64,000 nucleotides of DNA from Marinibaculum pumilum (GTDB lineage Bacteria > Pseudomonadota > Alphaproteobacteria > Ferrovibrionales > Ferrovibrionaceae): contig NZ_JBHRTR010000005.1 in the NCBI RefSeq assembly GCF_042646425.1, positions 1-64,000 on the forward strand, read 5' to 3'. The position numbers were made by a program, and so were the translations under genes. The notes under the pieces were generated by a model. The model did no database searches. It was not told the origin of the DNA and saw only the letters and a list, made by a program, of their open reading frames with translations. Below are positions 45,022 to 54,146 of this stretch, one piece after another; within the stretch, counting starts at the first letter, position 1, and each line of letters begins with the position of its first letter.

Positions 45022-45097
45022 GAGCCTGTAGCTCAGCTGGTAGAGCAACTGACTTTTAATCAGTAGGTCCAGGGTTCGAATCCCTGCGGGCTCACCA
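45022..45097 (+). tRNA. tRNA-Lys (anticodon TTT)
   Basis: 76 bases with encoded CCA. Acceptor GAGCCTG pairs with CGGGCTC (one G-U pair); D-arm GCTCAGCTGGTAGAGC; anticodon stem ACTGA/TCAGT with loop CTTTTAA, anticodon TTT; T-arm CCAGGGTTCGAATCCCTGC. Confidence 0.97.
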
Positions 45098-45273
45098 AAT
45101 TCCCAGGAATATCAATAGTTTGCCTCGGCCCCGCCGGTCGCCCGTCCGGCAGCGCCCGGGCGCGGCTGCGCTCCTGGCGCCACAGGGCCGGGCGAAAGGG
45201 CCGGGCCGGGGCCCTGTCCGCTTGAACCTTTGCGGCTGCGCCGCCTATCGTGCCCCGGCGGCAGGAGCATCAC

Positions 45274-45813
45274 ATGGCAGCGATCTTTACCCTCATCGGC
45301 CTTATCGGCGTACTGGCGGGCGCCGCGGCGACCGCGGCGGGCCTGTACGAGACCTTCGGCGAGACGCAGAAGGCGGTCGATGCCTGGGTGTCGGGCGCGC
45401 AGGTGTTCTTCTCCGGCGCCATGCTGATGGCGCTGGGCAGCGTTGCAGCCCGGGTGCGCGGCACCACCAAGGCGGTGGAGGATCTGACCAAGGCGGTGCG
45501 CACCCTGCGCGGCGAAATCGGCGCTGCGGCACCGGCGCCGGGGCCGGTCGCCGAACCGGAGCGCCGGAAGGGACGGGCAGAGGCAGCCGCCGACTCTCCC
45601 GTGTCGCGGCCGGTGGCCGAGCGCGACGACGATCTTGACGGCCGGGAGCCGGTGCTGGAGCGCCGCGCCACGCGGGGCGATGGTGATGGGCGGGAGGGCG
45701 CGCAGGCCGCCCGGCGCACCCGCCTGGGCCCGGCATTGGGCGAGGAACGGGGCAGCGAGCCGTCGGTCGCCCGACGCGGCGCACGGCTGCGCCGTTCCTT
45801 CGACGAGGACTGA
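45274..45813 (+). CDS. Membrane protein with disordered charged tail, function unknown
   Basis: 179 residues, not recognised. Two hydrophobic segments at about 3-25 (IFTLIGLIGVLAGAAATAAG) and 43-62 (AQVFFSGAMLMALGSVAAR), then an amphipathic stretch TTKAVEDLTKAVRTLRGEIG (63-82), then a long Ala/Pro/Arg/Glu-rich region without predicted structure. ATG 45274 has AGGAG upstream; the frame is open from a GTG at 45250. It follows tRNA-Lys and precedes a hybrid histidine kinase, but nothing links it to either. Confidence 0.75.
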   Translation: MAAIFTLIGLIGVLAGAAATAAGLYETFGETQKAVDAWVSGAQVFFSGAMLMALGSVAARVRGTTKAVEDLTKAVRTLRGEIGAAAPAPGPVAEPERRKGRAEAAADSPVSRPVAERDDDLDGREPVLERRATRGDGDGREGAQAARRTRLGPALGEERGSEPSVARRGARLRRSFDED

Positions 45814-46107
45814 GCCCGGCGGCGCGTACCTCTCCGGCCAGCGGGGGCGCGGGATGCCGGAGGATGGCGGGCGCCATGGCCCCCGCATTCGCTACAAGGC
45901 GCGCCCTTAACCTGGCCGAAAGGCCTATGCGGCCCTAATGCAGGTGCGGCCATGCCGCCTTCCGGGCGTTCCCGCCCCCGCCGACCCTGCCCCATGCGGC
46001 ATCCAACGGGACGATATGGGACAAAGACAAAGCGAGCCGGTCGCCGGGCATCCGGCAGTCACCGGCCATAGGCGAAAGACGGCCGCCATGCGGCGGACGA
46101 TAGACAC

Positions 46108-48375
46108 ATGCCGGTAGCAGACCTGACCATGATGGAGGCGCGGCGCGAGCTGGCCTGGCTGCGCGCGATCAATGCCATCCACACGGCGGCGGGGGACGCG
46201 GAGCTGCGCGCGCGCCTGACCGGCGCCGTGATGGCGCTGACCGCCGCGCGCCAGCTGGAGATCGAGGACGAGCACGCCGTGCGCGCGGCGGAACCGTCGA
46301 TGCGGCCGCGACAGGGGCAGGATATCGTCGTTCCGCTGGTCGACCCGCAGGGGCGCCGCCACGGTCGCCTGATCGCCCGCAGCGCGCCGGGGGCCGGGTT
46401 CGACCGGGATGCCGCCGCCGTGCTGGGCGAACTGGCGCTGGCCGCGGCCTGCACCCTGTCGCGCCTGCACCCGCAGGCCGCCACCCGCGGCGAACCGCCG
46501 CTGGACACCCTCAACGACCTGGCCCAGCGCCTGGCGCAGGTCGGCGGCTGGTCGGTGGACGTGGCCCGGCGGCGCGCCTACTGGACCGACCAGAAGGCCG
46601 CGATCCATGGCCTGCCGGAGGGCACCTGGCTCGACCTGGACGATGCCGTCGGCATGTTCGCGCCGGAATATCGCGAGATGGTCGCGGAAAGCTATCGCCG
46701 CTGTGCCACTGCCGGGACCCCCTACGACCTCGAGGCGGAGCTGCTGACCCCGCAGGGCGAGCGGCGCTGGGTGCGCACCATCGGCATCGCGGAACGCGAC
46801 GCGGGCGGACAGATCGTCCGGGTGAACGGGGCGTTCCAGGACATCAGCCGGATCCGGGAGGCGGAGGACCGCTTCCGCTTCGTCGCCAAGGCGACGACGG
46901 ACACCGTCTGGGACTGGAACCTCGTGACCAACAGGTTCTGGTGGGGCGAAGGCGGCGAAACCCTGTTCGGCGAGAGCTCCGGCGACGGCTGGTCGGATAC
47001 CGATGCATGGACCCAGCGCATCCACCCGGAGGACCGCGTCCGCGTTCTGGAGAGCCTGCAATACGTCCTCAACGCGCGGCGCGACAGCTGGCGCGCCGAA
47101 TACCGCATCCGCCGGCCGGACGGCAGCTATGCGCAGATCGCCGACCGCGGCTACGTGTTCTTCGGTGCTGACGGCAAGCCGGTGCGGATGGTCGGCGGCA
47201 TGAGCGACGTGACCGAGACCCGGCAGCTGGAGGCGCGGGTCAACCAGGCCCAGAGGCTGGAGGCGATCGGCCAGCTGACCGGCGGCGTGGCGCATGACTT
47301 CAACAACCTGCTGACCGTGATCCTGGGCAATGCCGAGGCGCTCATCGAAGGCGCGCCGGGCGAGGGGGAACGCCGCCGCCGGCTGGCGGAGATGGTGCGC
47401 GAGGCCGCCGAGCGCGGCGCGGACCTTACCCGGCGCCTGCTGGCGGTGGCCCGCCGGCAGGCGCTGCAGCCCGCAGCGATCGACCTTGGCGCGCTGGTCC
47501 AGGGGATGGAAGGCCTGTTGCGGCAGGCCGCGGGCGACAGCATCGTACTGGGCGTGGAGGTGGCGGCCGATTGCTGGGACGCCATGGCCGATGCCCCGCA
47601 GCTGGAAGCGGCGATCCTGAACCTGGTGCTGAATGCCCGCGACGCGATGCCCGAGGGCGGGCTGCTGTCGATCACGGCACGCAATGTCGAACTGGGGGTG
47701 GAGGACGGCATCGCGGAGGATGGCCTGGCGCCGGGCGGCTACGTGATGGTCGAGGTCCGCGACGACGGTACCGGCATGACCGAGGAGGTCGCCGCCAAGG
47801 CCTTCGAGCCGTTCTTTACCACCAAGGATATGGCGCGCGGCAGCGGCCTCGGCCTCAGCACGGTTTACGGTTTCGCGCGGCAGTCGGGCGGCACGGCCCG
47901 GCTCTGCTCCGTGGCAGGGAAGGGGACCGCCGTTCGCCTGTATCTGCCGCCCGCGGATGTCCGCGCCGGGGAGGAAGGGCGCGGGACCGGCGAGCCGCTG
48001 CAGGGCGGCACCGAGAAGATCCTGCTGGTCGAGGACGACGAGATGGTCCGCGACCATGTGAGCGCCCAGCTCGTCAGGCTGGGCTACCGGGTCATCGCGG
48101 CCGCCGACGGGCCGGAGGGCCTGCGGATGCTGCAGGCGGAGCCGGACCTGGATCTGCTGTTCACCGACATCCGGATGCCGGGGGGCATGGACGGCACGCA
48201 GCTGGCGGAGCAGGCGCGGCGGCTGCGCCCCGGGCTGAAGGTGCTGTTCACCTCCGGCTACGTTGACGATGCGGTGCTGCAGGACGAAATAGGAATGTTG
48301 TCGAAGCCCTATCGGCGGAGCGAGCTTGCCAGGGCCCTCCGCGATGCCCTGGACGGGGGCGGGCATGACCTCTAG
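46108..48375 (+). CDS. Hybrid histidine kinase (GAF-like, two PAS, HisKA, HATPase, REC)
   Basis: 755 residues, no membrane segment, so cytoplasmic. Order: a GAF-like region (about 10-120), a PAS domain (about 130-245, GGWSVDVARRRAYWT), a second PAS with PAC (about 255-375, DTVWDWNLVTNRFWW to RMVGGMSDVTETR), HisKA with the phospho-acceptor H396 in GGVAHDFNNLLTVILGN, HATPase with LNLVLNARDAMP, DDGTGM and GSGLGLSTVYGF, and a receiver with D687 in LLFTDIRMPGGMDG. The HDFNNLL form places it in the HisKA-type that commonly carries a C-terminal receiver. The single-domain response regulator starting nine bases downstream is its likely partner. Confidence 0.93.
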   Translation: MPVADLTMMEARRELAWLRAINAIHTAAGDAELRARLTGAVMALTAARQLEIEDEHAVRAAEPSMRPRQGQDIVVPLVDPQGRRHGRLIARSAPGAGFDRDAAAVLGELALAAACTLSRLHPQAATRGEPPLDTLNDLAQRLAQVGGWSVDVARRRAYWTDQKAAIHGLPEGTWLDLDDAVGMFAPEYREMVAESYRRCATAGTPYDLEAELLTPQGERRWVRTIGIAERDAGGQIVRVNGAFQDISRIREAEDRFRFVAKATTDTVWDWNLVTNRFWWGEGGETLFGESSGDGWSDTDAWTQRIHPEDRVRVLESLQYVLNARRDSWRAEYRIRRPDGSYAQIADRGYVFFGADGKPVRMVGGMSDVTETRQLEARVNQAQRLEAIGQLTGGVAHDFNNLLTVILGNAEALIEGAPGEGERRRRLAEMVREAAERGADLTRRLLAVARRQALQPAAIDLGALVQGMEGLLRQAAGDSIVLGVEVAADCWDAMADAPQLEAAILNLVLNARDAMPEGGLLSITARNVELGVEDGIAEDGLAPGGYVMVEVRDDGTGMTEEVAAKAFEPFFTTKDMARGSGLGLSTVYGFARQSGGTARLCSVAGKGTAVRLYLPPADVRAGEEGRGTGEPLQGGTEKILLVEDDEMVRDHVSAQLVRLGYRVIAAADGPEGLRMLQAEPDLDLLFTDIRMPGGMDGTQLAEQARRLRPGLKVLFTSGYVDDAVLQDEIGMLSKPYRRSELARALRDALDGGGHDL

Positions 48376-48384
48376 GAGCCGCAG

Positions 48385-48801
48385 ATGGCCTGCATATTGC
48401 TGATCGACGATGACAGCCTGGTGCGGGAATCGCTGGCGATGCACCTCCAGGATGCCGGCCACGAGGTCGAAGCCGCCGCCGACGGCCGTGCCGGGGTGGA
48501 GGCCTTCCGGGCCGGCCGGTTCGAACTGGTGATCACCGACCTGTTCATGCCGGAGGTGGAGGGGATCGAGACCATCCGCCTGCTGCGCCAGGACGATTCC
48601 CAGGTGCCGATCATCGCCATCACCGGCGGGCCCAGCATGCCGGCCGGCACCTCGGACCGGAGCACCCCGGACTATCTGCGGATGGCGCGTGCCCTGGGCG
48701 CCACCGACATCATCCAGAAGCCGTTCTCCCTGTCCGAACTGCTGGGCCTTGTCGAGACCTGCCTTTCCGGTCAGGCCCCCTCGCGGGGGGATGTCGGCTA
48801 G
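48385..48801 (+). CDS. Single-domain response regulator
   Basis: 138-residue receiver with D8-D10 acidic pocket (IDDDS), phospho-acceptor D52 (ITDLFMP), the threonine in IAITGG and K112 (QKPF); a 16-residue tail follows and there is no output domain. It starts nine bases after the hybrid kinase and is very likely phosphorylated by it, or it drains phosphate from it. The target could be another protein, since no DNA-binding part is present. Confidence 0.94.
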   Translation: MACILLIDDDSLVRESLAMHLQDAGHEVEAAADGRAGVEAFRAGRFELVITDLFMPEVEGIETIRLLRQDDSQVPIIAITGGPSMPAGTSDRSTPDYLRMARALGATDIIQKPFSLSELLGLVETCLSGQAPSRGDVG

Positions 48802-48828
48802 AGCGTTCCCATCTTTGGTGGAAACCTT

Positions 48829-48923
48829 GTCGTTCTCGGGTTTGACCCGAGAACCCATTCCGCAAACCGATCAGCAGCCGGGAAGCCTGCGGAATGGATC
48901 CCCGATCAAGTCGGGGATGACGA
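48829..48923. repeat. Palindromic intergenic element, copy 1
   Basis: About 95 bases forming one large imperfect palindrome whose two arms each fold on their own: hairpin TTCTCGGGT-TTG-ACCCGAGAA (48833-48853), the long stem CATTCCGCA (48856-48864) with TGCGGAATG (48888-48896), and hairpin ATCCCCGA-5-TCGGGGAT (48898-48918). The outer GTC(G/A)T ends also pair. Lies between the response regulator and the convergent EAL gene. The same motif core is found at 58089-58246. Confidence 0.8.
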
Positions 48924-48963
48924 TTAGGTATGTGGCGCCGCTTCCATCTATTCCGGGAACCCT

Positions 48964-50106
48964 CTAGGCCCCTGACATCGGCGTGAGGGCTGCGCCGCGG
49001 CTGCCGGCAGACAGACAGTCCCCGGCGATCGCACGCCTCGCCCGGGCGGCCGTCGCGCAGGCGGGGCGGGCCGCCGGCAGGGGAGCGGGGCGGCCGAACA
49101 GATAGCCCTGGAACAGGTCGGCGCCGACCTCCCGCAGCAGGTCGAAGCCGGCGCGATCCTCGATCCCCTCGGCGATCACCTTGATCCCCTCCTCATGTGC
49201 CAGCCGGACGATCTCGCCGACCAGGCGCCGGCAGAAGCCGTCGTCCCGGCAGCGGCGCGCCATCTCCTTGTCGATCTTCACGAAATCGGGGCGAAGGTGG
49301 ACCAGGGCCTCGAGAGTGGCATAGCCGGCGCCGAAATCGTCCAGCGCGACGCCGAAGCCATGCGCCCGGTAGCGGTCGAATATCCGCTTCAGATGCTCCA
49401 TGTCGTCGATGCGATAGCTCTCGACCACCTCGAAGACCACCGCCTCCGGGTCGAGGTCGAGCCGGGTCATCGCCGCCACCGTCGAGCGCAGGCACTGCTC
49501 CGGATCGTAGATGGTGGAGGGGACGAAGTTCACGAAAAGATGGCCCGGCAGGCCCGCGCGGTCCGCCGCACCGGCGGCGGTGAGCCTGGCCAGGCGGTCG
49601 AAGCGCGCCAGCAGCTGCGGCGTGGCGGCGGCTTCCAGCATGGCCTGCGGTGCGATCACCCCGCCGTCATGGGACAGGCCCCGCGCCAGGGCTTCGTGAC
49701 CGAAGGGCAGGCGGTCGCGGTCGACGATCGGCTGGAACCAGGTGGTCAGCCGCTCCTGGTCCAGCAGCTCGCTGAGCCAGTGGCCCCGGATCTCGCCGCA
49801 GAACCGGTCGGCCTGCATCACCCTCTCATGGCCGTCCGCATCCGGTGTCGCCCGCTCTCCCGTCAGCACCCGGGTTTCCTGCAGTTCCAGCGGGGTCAGC
49901 AGCTCCTGCAAGCGGTCCGCCACCTGTGTCCAGCCGGCGGCGGGCCGGGACAGCCGCAGGCCGCGGCCGCCGGGCAGCGGATCGGCGGCCAGCCGGCCAC
50001 TGGAGATCGCCTGCCGCAGCTTGCCGAGCACATGACCCGGCCCTGGCCAGACGAACAGGTAGGGAAGGTCGCTGGAAGCGGGGCGTGCGCAGTAGGAACA
50101 GGCCAT
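48964..50106 (-). CDS. EAL-domain cyclic-di-GMP phosphodiesterase
   Basis: 380 residues. The EAL domain begins near residue 110 and is complete: EAL at 138-140, the asparagine in LFVNFVPS, glutamate in FEVVES, DDFGAGYATLEALVHL, lysine in DFVKIDKEM, glutamate in VIAEGIED and FQGYLFGRP. All residues needed for c-di-GMP hydrolysis seem present. The first 100 residues are a separate sensory part with a CSYC start that may bind metal or haem, and no membrane segment. The start ATG at 50106 is preferred over the longer open frame. Divergent from no known regulator; the GGDEF partner is not in the window. Confidence 0.92.
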   Translation of the reverse strand: MACSYCARPASSDLPYLFVWPGPGHVLGKLRQAISSGRLAADPLPGGRGLRLSRPAAGWTQVADRLQELLTPLELQETRVLTGERATPDADGHERVMQADRFCGEIRGHWLSELLDQERLTTWFQPIVDRDRLPFGHEALARGLSHDGGVIAPQAMLEAAATPQLLARFDRLARLTAAGAADRAGLPGHLFVNFVPSTIYDPEQCLRSTVAAMTRLDLDPEAVVFEVVESYRIDDMEHLKRIFDRYRAHGFGVALDDFGAGYATLEALVHLRPDFVKIDKEMARRCRDDGFCRRLVGEIVRLAHEEGIKVIAEGIEDRAGFDLLREVGADLFQGYLFGRPAPLPAARPACATAARARRAIAGDCLSAGSRGAALTPMSGA

Positions 50107-50218
50107 GACAGGGCTTTCGGGCTGATCGGTCGATAACCGGTATTCGCAGGGCCGGACCGGCCGGATCACCGGAACGTCACGATCTCCGCTGCCGCGGGCG
50201 GCATCATGTCCCGAACCG

Positions 50219-50509
50219 TCACTTCGGGCTGCAGCGCCCCCGCAGCAGGTCCCATTCCTCGCACCGGCTGCCATCGGCGAACACGCAGATGCCGATTTCG
50301 CCTTTGTCGGTCTTCTCGATCTCCAGTCGGCCGCCCTCGTCGATGCAGTTCTTCGATGCCGGATTGGCCAGGGACGTCAGTGGCCGGGTGCCTTCCGGCT
50401 GCGGTCCGGGCTGCGTCTCCTCCTTGGGCTGGGCCAGCGCCGTGCCGCCCGCGACAAGGAGGGCAGCGATACAGAAGCCGGACCAGGGGCGGTGCGACGC
50501 AGGCAACAT
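50219..50509 (-). CDS. Exported DUF333 protein
   Basis: 96 residues; signal peptide 1-26 (hydrophobic run, cleavage near ALAQ), a Pro/Gln-rich linker, then the DUF333 motif NPASKNCIDEGGRLEI with GEIGICVFADGSRCEEWDLLRGRC. The three cysteines in the mature part are those conserved in the family. In some genomes such proteins are annotated as haemolysin-like, without evidence. Divergent from the CDF zinc exporter with a 162-base gap. Confidence 0.88.
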   Translation of the reverse strand: MLPASHRPWSGFCIAALLVAGGTALAQPKEETQPGPQPEGTRPLTSLANPASKNCIDEGGRLEIEKTDKGEIGICVFADGSRCEEWDLLRGRCSPK

Positions 50510-50671
50510 GACAACCTCGATCTATGCGGAACAGGTACGCGGACGACCGGCAGCCTAGTCGAAGACGCTGCAGGCCGATATCCCGCGGGGGCGCAGCGGT
50601 GCTATGTTCGCCGCGCCGCTATCGCCGCCAAGGCCTTCGCCCAGTCACCGAGGTCGGTCCCGGAAAGCCCC

Positions 50672-51688
50672 ATGCAAGACGATGCCAAGCCACCGCCGGG
50701 CGGCCATGCCGGACATGATCACGCCGGGCACGATCACGCCGGGCACGGGCATGGCGGGCATGGGCATGGCGGGCATGGGCACAGCCATGCCGCCAAGGTG
50801 ACCCGGGACAGCGAGCGCCGGATCCTGTGGGTGATGCTGCTCACCCTGGTCTTCATGCTGGTGGAGGTGGTGGGCGGCGTCATATCCGGTTCCCTGGCGC
50901 TGATTGCCGACGCGGCGCACATGCTGACCGACCTGCTGGCCCTGTTCATGGCCTGGTTCGCGTTCCGCCTGTCCCGCCGCCCGCCGGACCCGCTGCGCAG
51001 CTACGGCTATCACCGTTTCCAGGTGGTCGCCTCCTATACCAACGGCCTGTTCCTGCTGCTGATCACCGCCTGGATCGTCTACGAGGCGGCGGACCGCCTG
51101 CTGTCGCCGGACCCGGTGGACGGCTGGGTGATGCTGGTGGTCGCGGTGGCCGGCATGCTGGCCAATGCCGGCGGCATGCTGATCCTGGCGATGGGGGACC
51201 GCGACAACCTGAACATGAAGGCCGCGCTGCTGCACGTGGTCAGCGACCTGCTCGGCTCCCTCGGCGCGGTGGTGGCCGCCGGCATCATCATCGCGACCGG
51301 CTGGGTGCCGGTCGATCCGATCCTGTCGGTGGTGTTCGCCGTGCTGATCCTGCGCAGCGCCTGGATCGTCACCCGCCGTTCCGTCCATGTGCTGCTGGAA
51401 GGCACGCCCGACGATCGCAGCGGGCCGGACCGGATCGCCGCGATCCTCCGGGAGAAGGTCGCCGGGGTGCTGGACGTGCATCACATCCATTTCTGGTCGC
51501 TGACGGCGGAGCGGCCGTTGCTGACCCTGCACGTCACCGTGGCCGAGGGTGCCGCCGCGGCGGAGATCCTGGCCAATGTGAAGAAGGTGCTGCGGCACGA
51601 CCTGGGCATCGACCACACCACGGTGCAGGTCGATATCGGCACCTGCCCGGACGAGATGCATGACCCGCACCGACAGGAGACCGGATGA
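50672..51688 (+). CDS. Cation diffusion facilitator (Zn-type exporter)
   Basis: Inner-membrane metal/proton antiporter. 338 residues: a His-rich cytoplasmic N-terminus (about 12-38, GHDHAGHDHAG and similar units, encoded by short tandem repeats near 50707-50790), six membrane helices, and a C-terminal cytoplasmic domain. The transport site is H83-x3-D87 in helix 2 (AAHMLTDLLA) and HVVSD in helix 5, i.e. the His/Asp site of zinc-transporting members rather than the all-Asp site of iron/manganese types. Its start is placed at the ATG at 50672 with GGAAAG upstream. Stop overlaps the NUDIX gene (ATGA). Confidence 0.94.
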   Translation: MQDDAKPPPGGHAGHDHAGHDHAGHGHGGHGHGGHGHSHAAKVTRDSERRILWVMLLTLVFMLVEVVGGVISGSLALIADAAHMLTDLLALFMAWFAFRLSRRPPDPLRSYGYHRFQVVASYTNGLFLLLITAWIVYEAADRLLSPDPVDGWVMLVVAVAGMLANAGGMLILAMGDRDNLNMKAALLHVVSDLLGSLGAVVAAGIIIATGWVPVDPILSVVFAVLILRSAWIVTRRSVHVLLEGTPDDRSGPDRIAAILREKVAGVLDVHHIHFWSLTAERPLLTLHVTVAEGAAAAEILANVKKVLRHDLGIDHTTVQVDIGTCPDEMHDPHRQETG

Positions 51689-52311
51689 ACGACCCGAAGC
51701 CCGCACCCATGGCCCGCCCGGAAGAAGCCGGGGAGGGCAATCCCTGGACGGTGCTGGGCCGCACGGAGATCTATCGCGACCCCTGGCTGGCCGTGCACCA
51801 GCACGAGGTCCTCAATCCCGTCGGCCGGCCGCACCGCTACACCACGGTCCACCTGGTGAAGTTCGGCATCGGCGTTCTGCCGCTCGATTCCGAAGGCTGC
51901 ACCCGCCTGGTCGGGCAGTACCGCTTCCCGTTGCGTGCCTATAGCTGGGAGATCCCGGAGGGCGGCGGCGACCGCAGCCTGGCGCCGCAGGAGGGCGCCG
52001 CGCGCGAGCTGAAGGAGGAGACCGGGCTGACCGCGTCCAGCTGGCTGCAGGTGCTGGATGTCGACATGTCGAACGGCCTGTCGGACGAGCGGGCCTTCGG
52101 CTATCTGGCCTGGGACCTGAGCGAAGGCGAGGCGGAGCCGGAGGAGGCGGAGGTCCTGGCGCAGCGGCGCCTGCCGCTGGCGGATCTCTACGCCATGATC
52201 GACAGGGGGGAGGTGCGGGATGCGCTGACCATCCTTGTCGCCCTGCGGGCGCGCTGCCTGGCGGCGGACGGGGCCCTGCCGCCGGAGGTCGCGCGCCACT
52301 TCGATTTCTGA
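51685..52311 (+). CDS. NUDIX hydrolase, ADP-ribose pyrophosphatase type
   Basis: 208 residues with the NUDIX box at about 93-115: GGGDRSLAPQEGAAREL then KEETGL, which keeps the REx2EE core. Similar proteins cleave ADP-ribose or other nucleotide sugars. It begins with TVLGRTEIYRDPWLAVHQHEV and has the PEG-type loop before the box (WEIPEGG). Translationally coupled to the CDF gene by ATGA overlap. Substrate uncertain. Confidence 0.9.
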   Translation: MNDPKPAPMARPEEAGEGNPWTVLGRTEIYRDPWLAVHQHEVLNPVGRPHRYTTVHLVKFGIGVLPLDSEGCTRLVGQYRFPLRAYSWEIPEGGGDRSLAPQEGAARELKEETGLTASSWLQVLDVDMSNGLSDERAFGYLAWDLSEGEAEPEEAEVLAQRRLPLADLYAMIDRGEVRDALTILVALRARCLAADGALPPEVARHFDF

Positions 52312-52317
52312 CCGCCG

Positions 52318-52360
52318 TTCCGGACCCGGGGCGCTTTCCGGACCCGGGGCGCTTTCCGGG
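52318..52360. repeat. 18-bp direct repeat after the NUDIX gene
   Basis: Two exact copies of CGGACCCGGGGCGCTTTC at 52321-52338 and 52339-52356, starting 10 bases after the stop, with partial sequence on each side. Confidence 0.9.
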
Positions 52361-52460
52361 CCGTTGCGCGCAGGAGTGTGACGGCCGACACAGGCGCCGC
52401 GGCCGGCCGTGCCTATGTATGTGGTGTCGGGATGTCCCCACCACCCGACGACTGCGAAGA

Positions 52461-52508
52461 CGGGGCGGCCGGTATACCGCAGCCTCCCACCGGCCGCCCC
52501 GCACTTTT
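52461..52508 (+). terminator. Terminator-like hairpin after the CDF-NUDIX pair
   Basis: Perfect 13-bp inverted repeat CGGGGCGGCCGGT / ACCGGCCGCCCCG around a 15-base loop, followed by CAC and four T. The loop is long and the T-run short, so efficiency is unsure. It lies 150 bases after the NUDIX stop and 112 bases before the lipoprotein gene. The rest of the 308-base gap holds only the 18-bp repeat. Confidence 0.5.
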
Positions 52509-52619
52509 CCCGTCCTGCAGCTTTCCAGCCCCGCTTCCCCGGGACCGTGCAACCGGTGGCGAAGGCTGGCATAGTCCCGCGCCGGCGCCACAGGCGGGAG
52601 ACGAGATTCGTGCAGGACC

Positions 52620-52919
52620 ATGCTTAGACCGACATCCAGAGCCAGATCCGCGACGCTGCGTGCTGCGGCCCCGGTGATGCTGCTGTCCGTGCTCCTGTTG
52701 GCCGGCTGCGGCACCAGCGTACCGCCGGAGGAACAGGCGCGCCGCATGGCCGGCGCCTGCCAGACCCGCTTCTGCACCTGCCAGCAGGAGGATGTCGGCA
52801 TCCTGACCAGGATCAAGAAGGCACCGGTACAGTGGCGCCTGAACGGCGATGCCTATTGCCAGGAGGGCTATACGCTCAAGTTCGACGAGCCGCCGAAATC
52901 CTCGCTGTCGCCCTGGTAG
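52620..52919 (+). CDS. Small lipoprotein, function unknown
   Basis: 99 residues. Lipobox LLAGC with the lipidated cysteine at C30 after a clear signal sequence. The mature part has five further cysteines (CQTRFCTC and YCQEG, plus one more), which may form disulfides in the periplasm. No family recognised. It lies 29 bases upstream of the alcohol dehydrogenase on the same strand. Confidence 0.8.
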   Translation: MLRPTSRARSATLRAAAPVMLLSVLLLAGCGTSVPPEEQARRMAGACQTRFCTCQQEDVGILTRIKKAPVQWRLNGDAYCQEGYTLKFDEPPKSSLSPW

Positions 52920-52948
52920 CGGTAGTCGAACGAAGGGAGGAACGGGAC

Positions 52949-54133
52949 ATGTCGGCACAGGATACCCAGGAAAAGCAGGCGGCTGCGGTCGATGCGGGCG
53001 CCTACGACTTCCTCAAGCTGGAGCGGGTCATCTGGGGCCAGCCGGCTGCGGAGGCGGTGCTGGCGGAAGCCGAGCTGCGCTCCGCCGGGCGCGTCTTCAT
53101 CGTCGCCAGCCACAGCCTGAACACGAAGACCCCGGTGGTGCAGCGGATCGCCGATGCGCTGGGAAGCCGCCATGCCGGCACCTTCGACGGCTGTCGCGAG
53201 CATGCGCCGCGCGATACCGTAGTGGCAGCGATTCTCGCCGCCCGCGCGGCACGGCCCGACCTGATCGTCAGTGTCGGCGGCGGCACCGTGATCGACACGG
53301 TCAAGATCGTCCTGATCGGCCTGGCGCACGACGTGACGACCGAGGAGGAACTGTCGGCCTACAGGATGACGGCAGGGGCGAAGATCGCACCGCCGCCTTG
53401 CCGCCAGATCGCCGTGCCCACCACCCTGTCCGCGGCCGAGTTCAGCAATCTGGGCGGCAGCGTGGACCCGAAGCGGGGGGTGAAGGATCCCTTCACCGGG
53501 CCGGAGGTCGGCCCCGCCGCCGTGATCCTGGACCCGGCGGCCTGCATCTACACCCCTGAACTGTTGTGGACCTCCACCGGCATCCGGGCGGTCGACCATG
53601 CGGTGGAGGGGCTCTGTTCGATCCGGCCGGCGCCGCTGGCCGACGGCTGCACCCAGCATGCCCTGCGCCTGTTCAAGGAGGGGCTGCCGGCATCCCGCGA
53701 CAATCCCGACGACCTTGAGGGCCGGCTGCTCTGCCAGCAGGCGGCCTGGCTGGCGGCGACCGGCATCCTGCGCACCCCCTACGGCGCCAGCCACGGCATC
53801 GGCCATGCGCTGGGCGGGGTGACCGGCATGGCGCATGGCATCACCTCCTGCGTGATGCTGCCGGCGGTGATGCGCTGGAACCTGCCGGCGACCGGCCCGC
53901 AGCAGGCGCTGATCGCCGCGGCGATGGGCGAACCGGAGGTGCCGGCGCATGAACAGGTCGCCGCGCTTGTGCGGCGCCTGGGCCTGCCGGGCCGGCTCAG
54001 CGAGGCCGGGGTCAGCCGCGACCAGCTGCCCCGCATCGTCGAGGTGGCGCTGGACAATATGTGGGTGAAGACCAACCCGCGGCCGATCCGGCAGCCTTCC
54101 GACGTGGAAGAGATCCTGGAACTGGCCTGGTAG
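52949..54133 (+). CDS. Iron-containing alcohol dehydrogenase family protein
   Basis: 394-residue group III (Fe-ADH) NAD(P)-dependent oxidoreductase. NAD loop SVGGGTVIDTVK at about 108-119; PTTLSAAEFS; the metal-site stretch GIRAVDHAVEGL and the histidine pair SHGIGHALGG. Relatives include maleylacetate reductases and various alcohol dehydrogenases; the sequence does not settle which. ATG 52949 has GGGAGG upstream. Convergent with the SDR gene, 13 bases between stops, which could suggest a shared catabolic role but no pathway genes are around. Confidence 0.9.
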   Translation: MSAQDTQEKQAAAVDAGAYDFLKLERVIWGQPAAEAVLAEAELRSAGRVFIVASHSLNTKTPVVQRIADALGSRHAGTFDGCREHAPRDTVVAAILAARAARPDLIVSVGGGTVIDTVKIVLIGLAHDVTTEEELSAYRMTAGAKIAPPPCRQIAVPTTLSAAEFSNLGGSVDPKRGVKDPFTGPEVGPAAVILDPAACIYTPELLWTSTGIRAVDHAVEGLCSIRPAPLADGCTQHALRLFKEGLPASRDNPDDLEGRLLCQQAAWLAATGILRTPYGASHGIGHALGGVTGMAHGITSCVMLPAVMRWNLPATGPQQALIAAAMGEPEVPAHEQVAALVRRLGLPGRLSEAGVSRDQLPRIVEVALDNMWVKTNPRPIRQPSDVEEILELAW

Positions 54134-54146
54134 CCGCTGCGGCCGC

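Noticed and set aside
45925..48858. Open frame of about 980 codons antisense to the hybrid kinase.
   Set aside because: Low-complexity composition and complete domains on the other strand.
50707..50790. Tandem repeat near the start of the CDF gene as a separate element.
   Set aside because: It simply codes for the His/Gly-rich metal-binding N-terminus that is common in zinc exporters.
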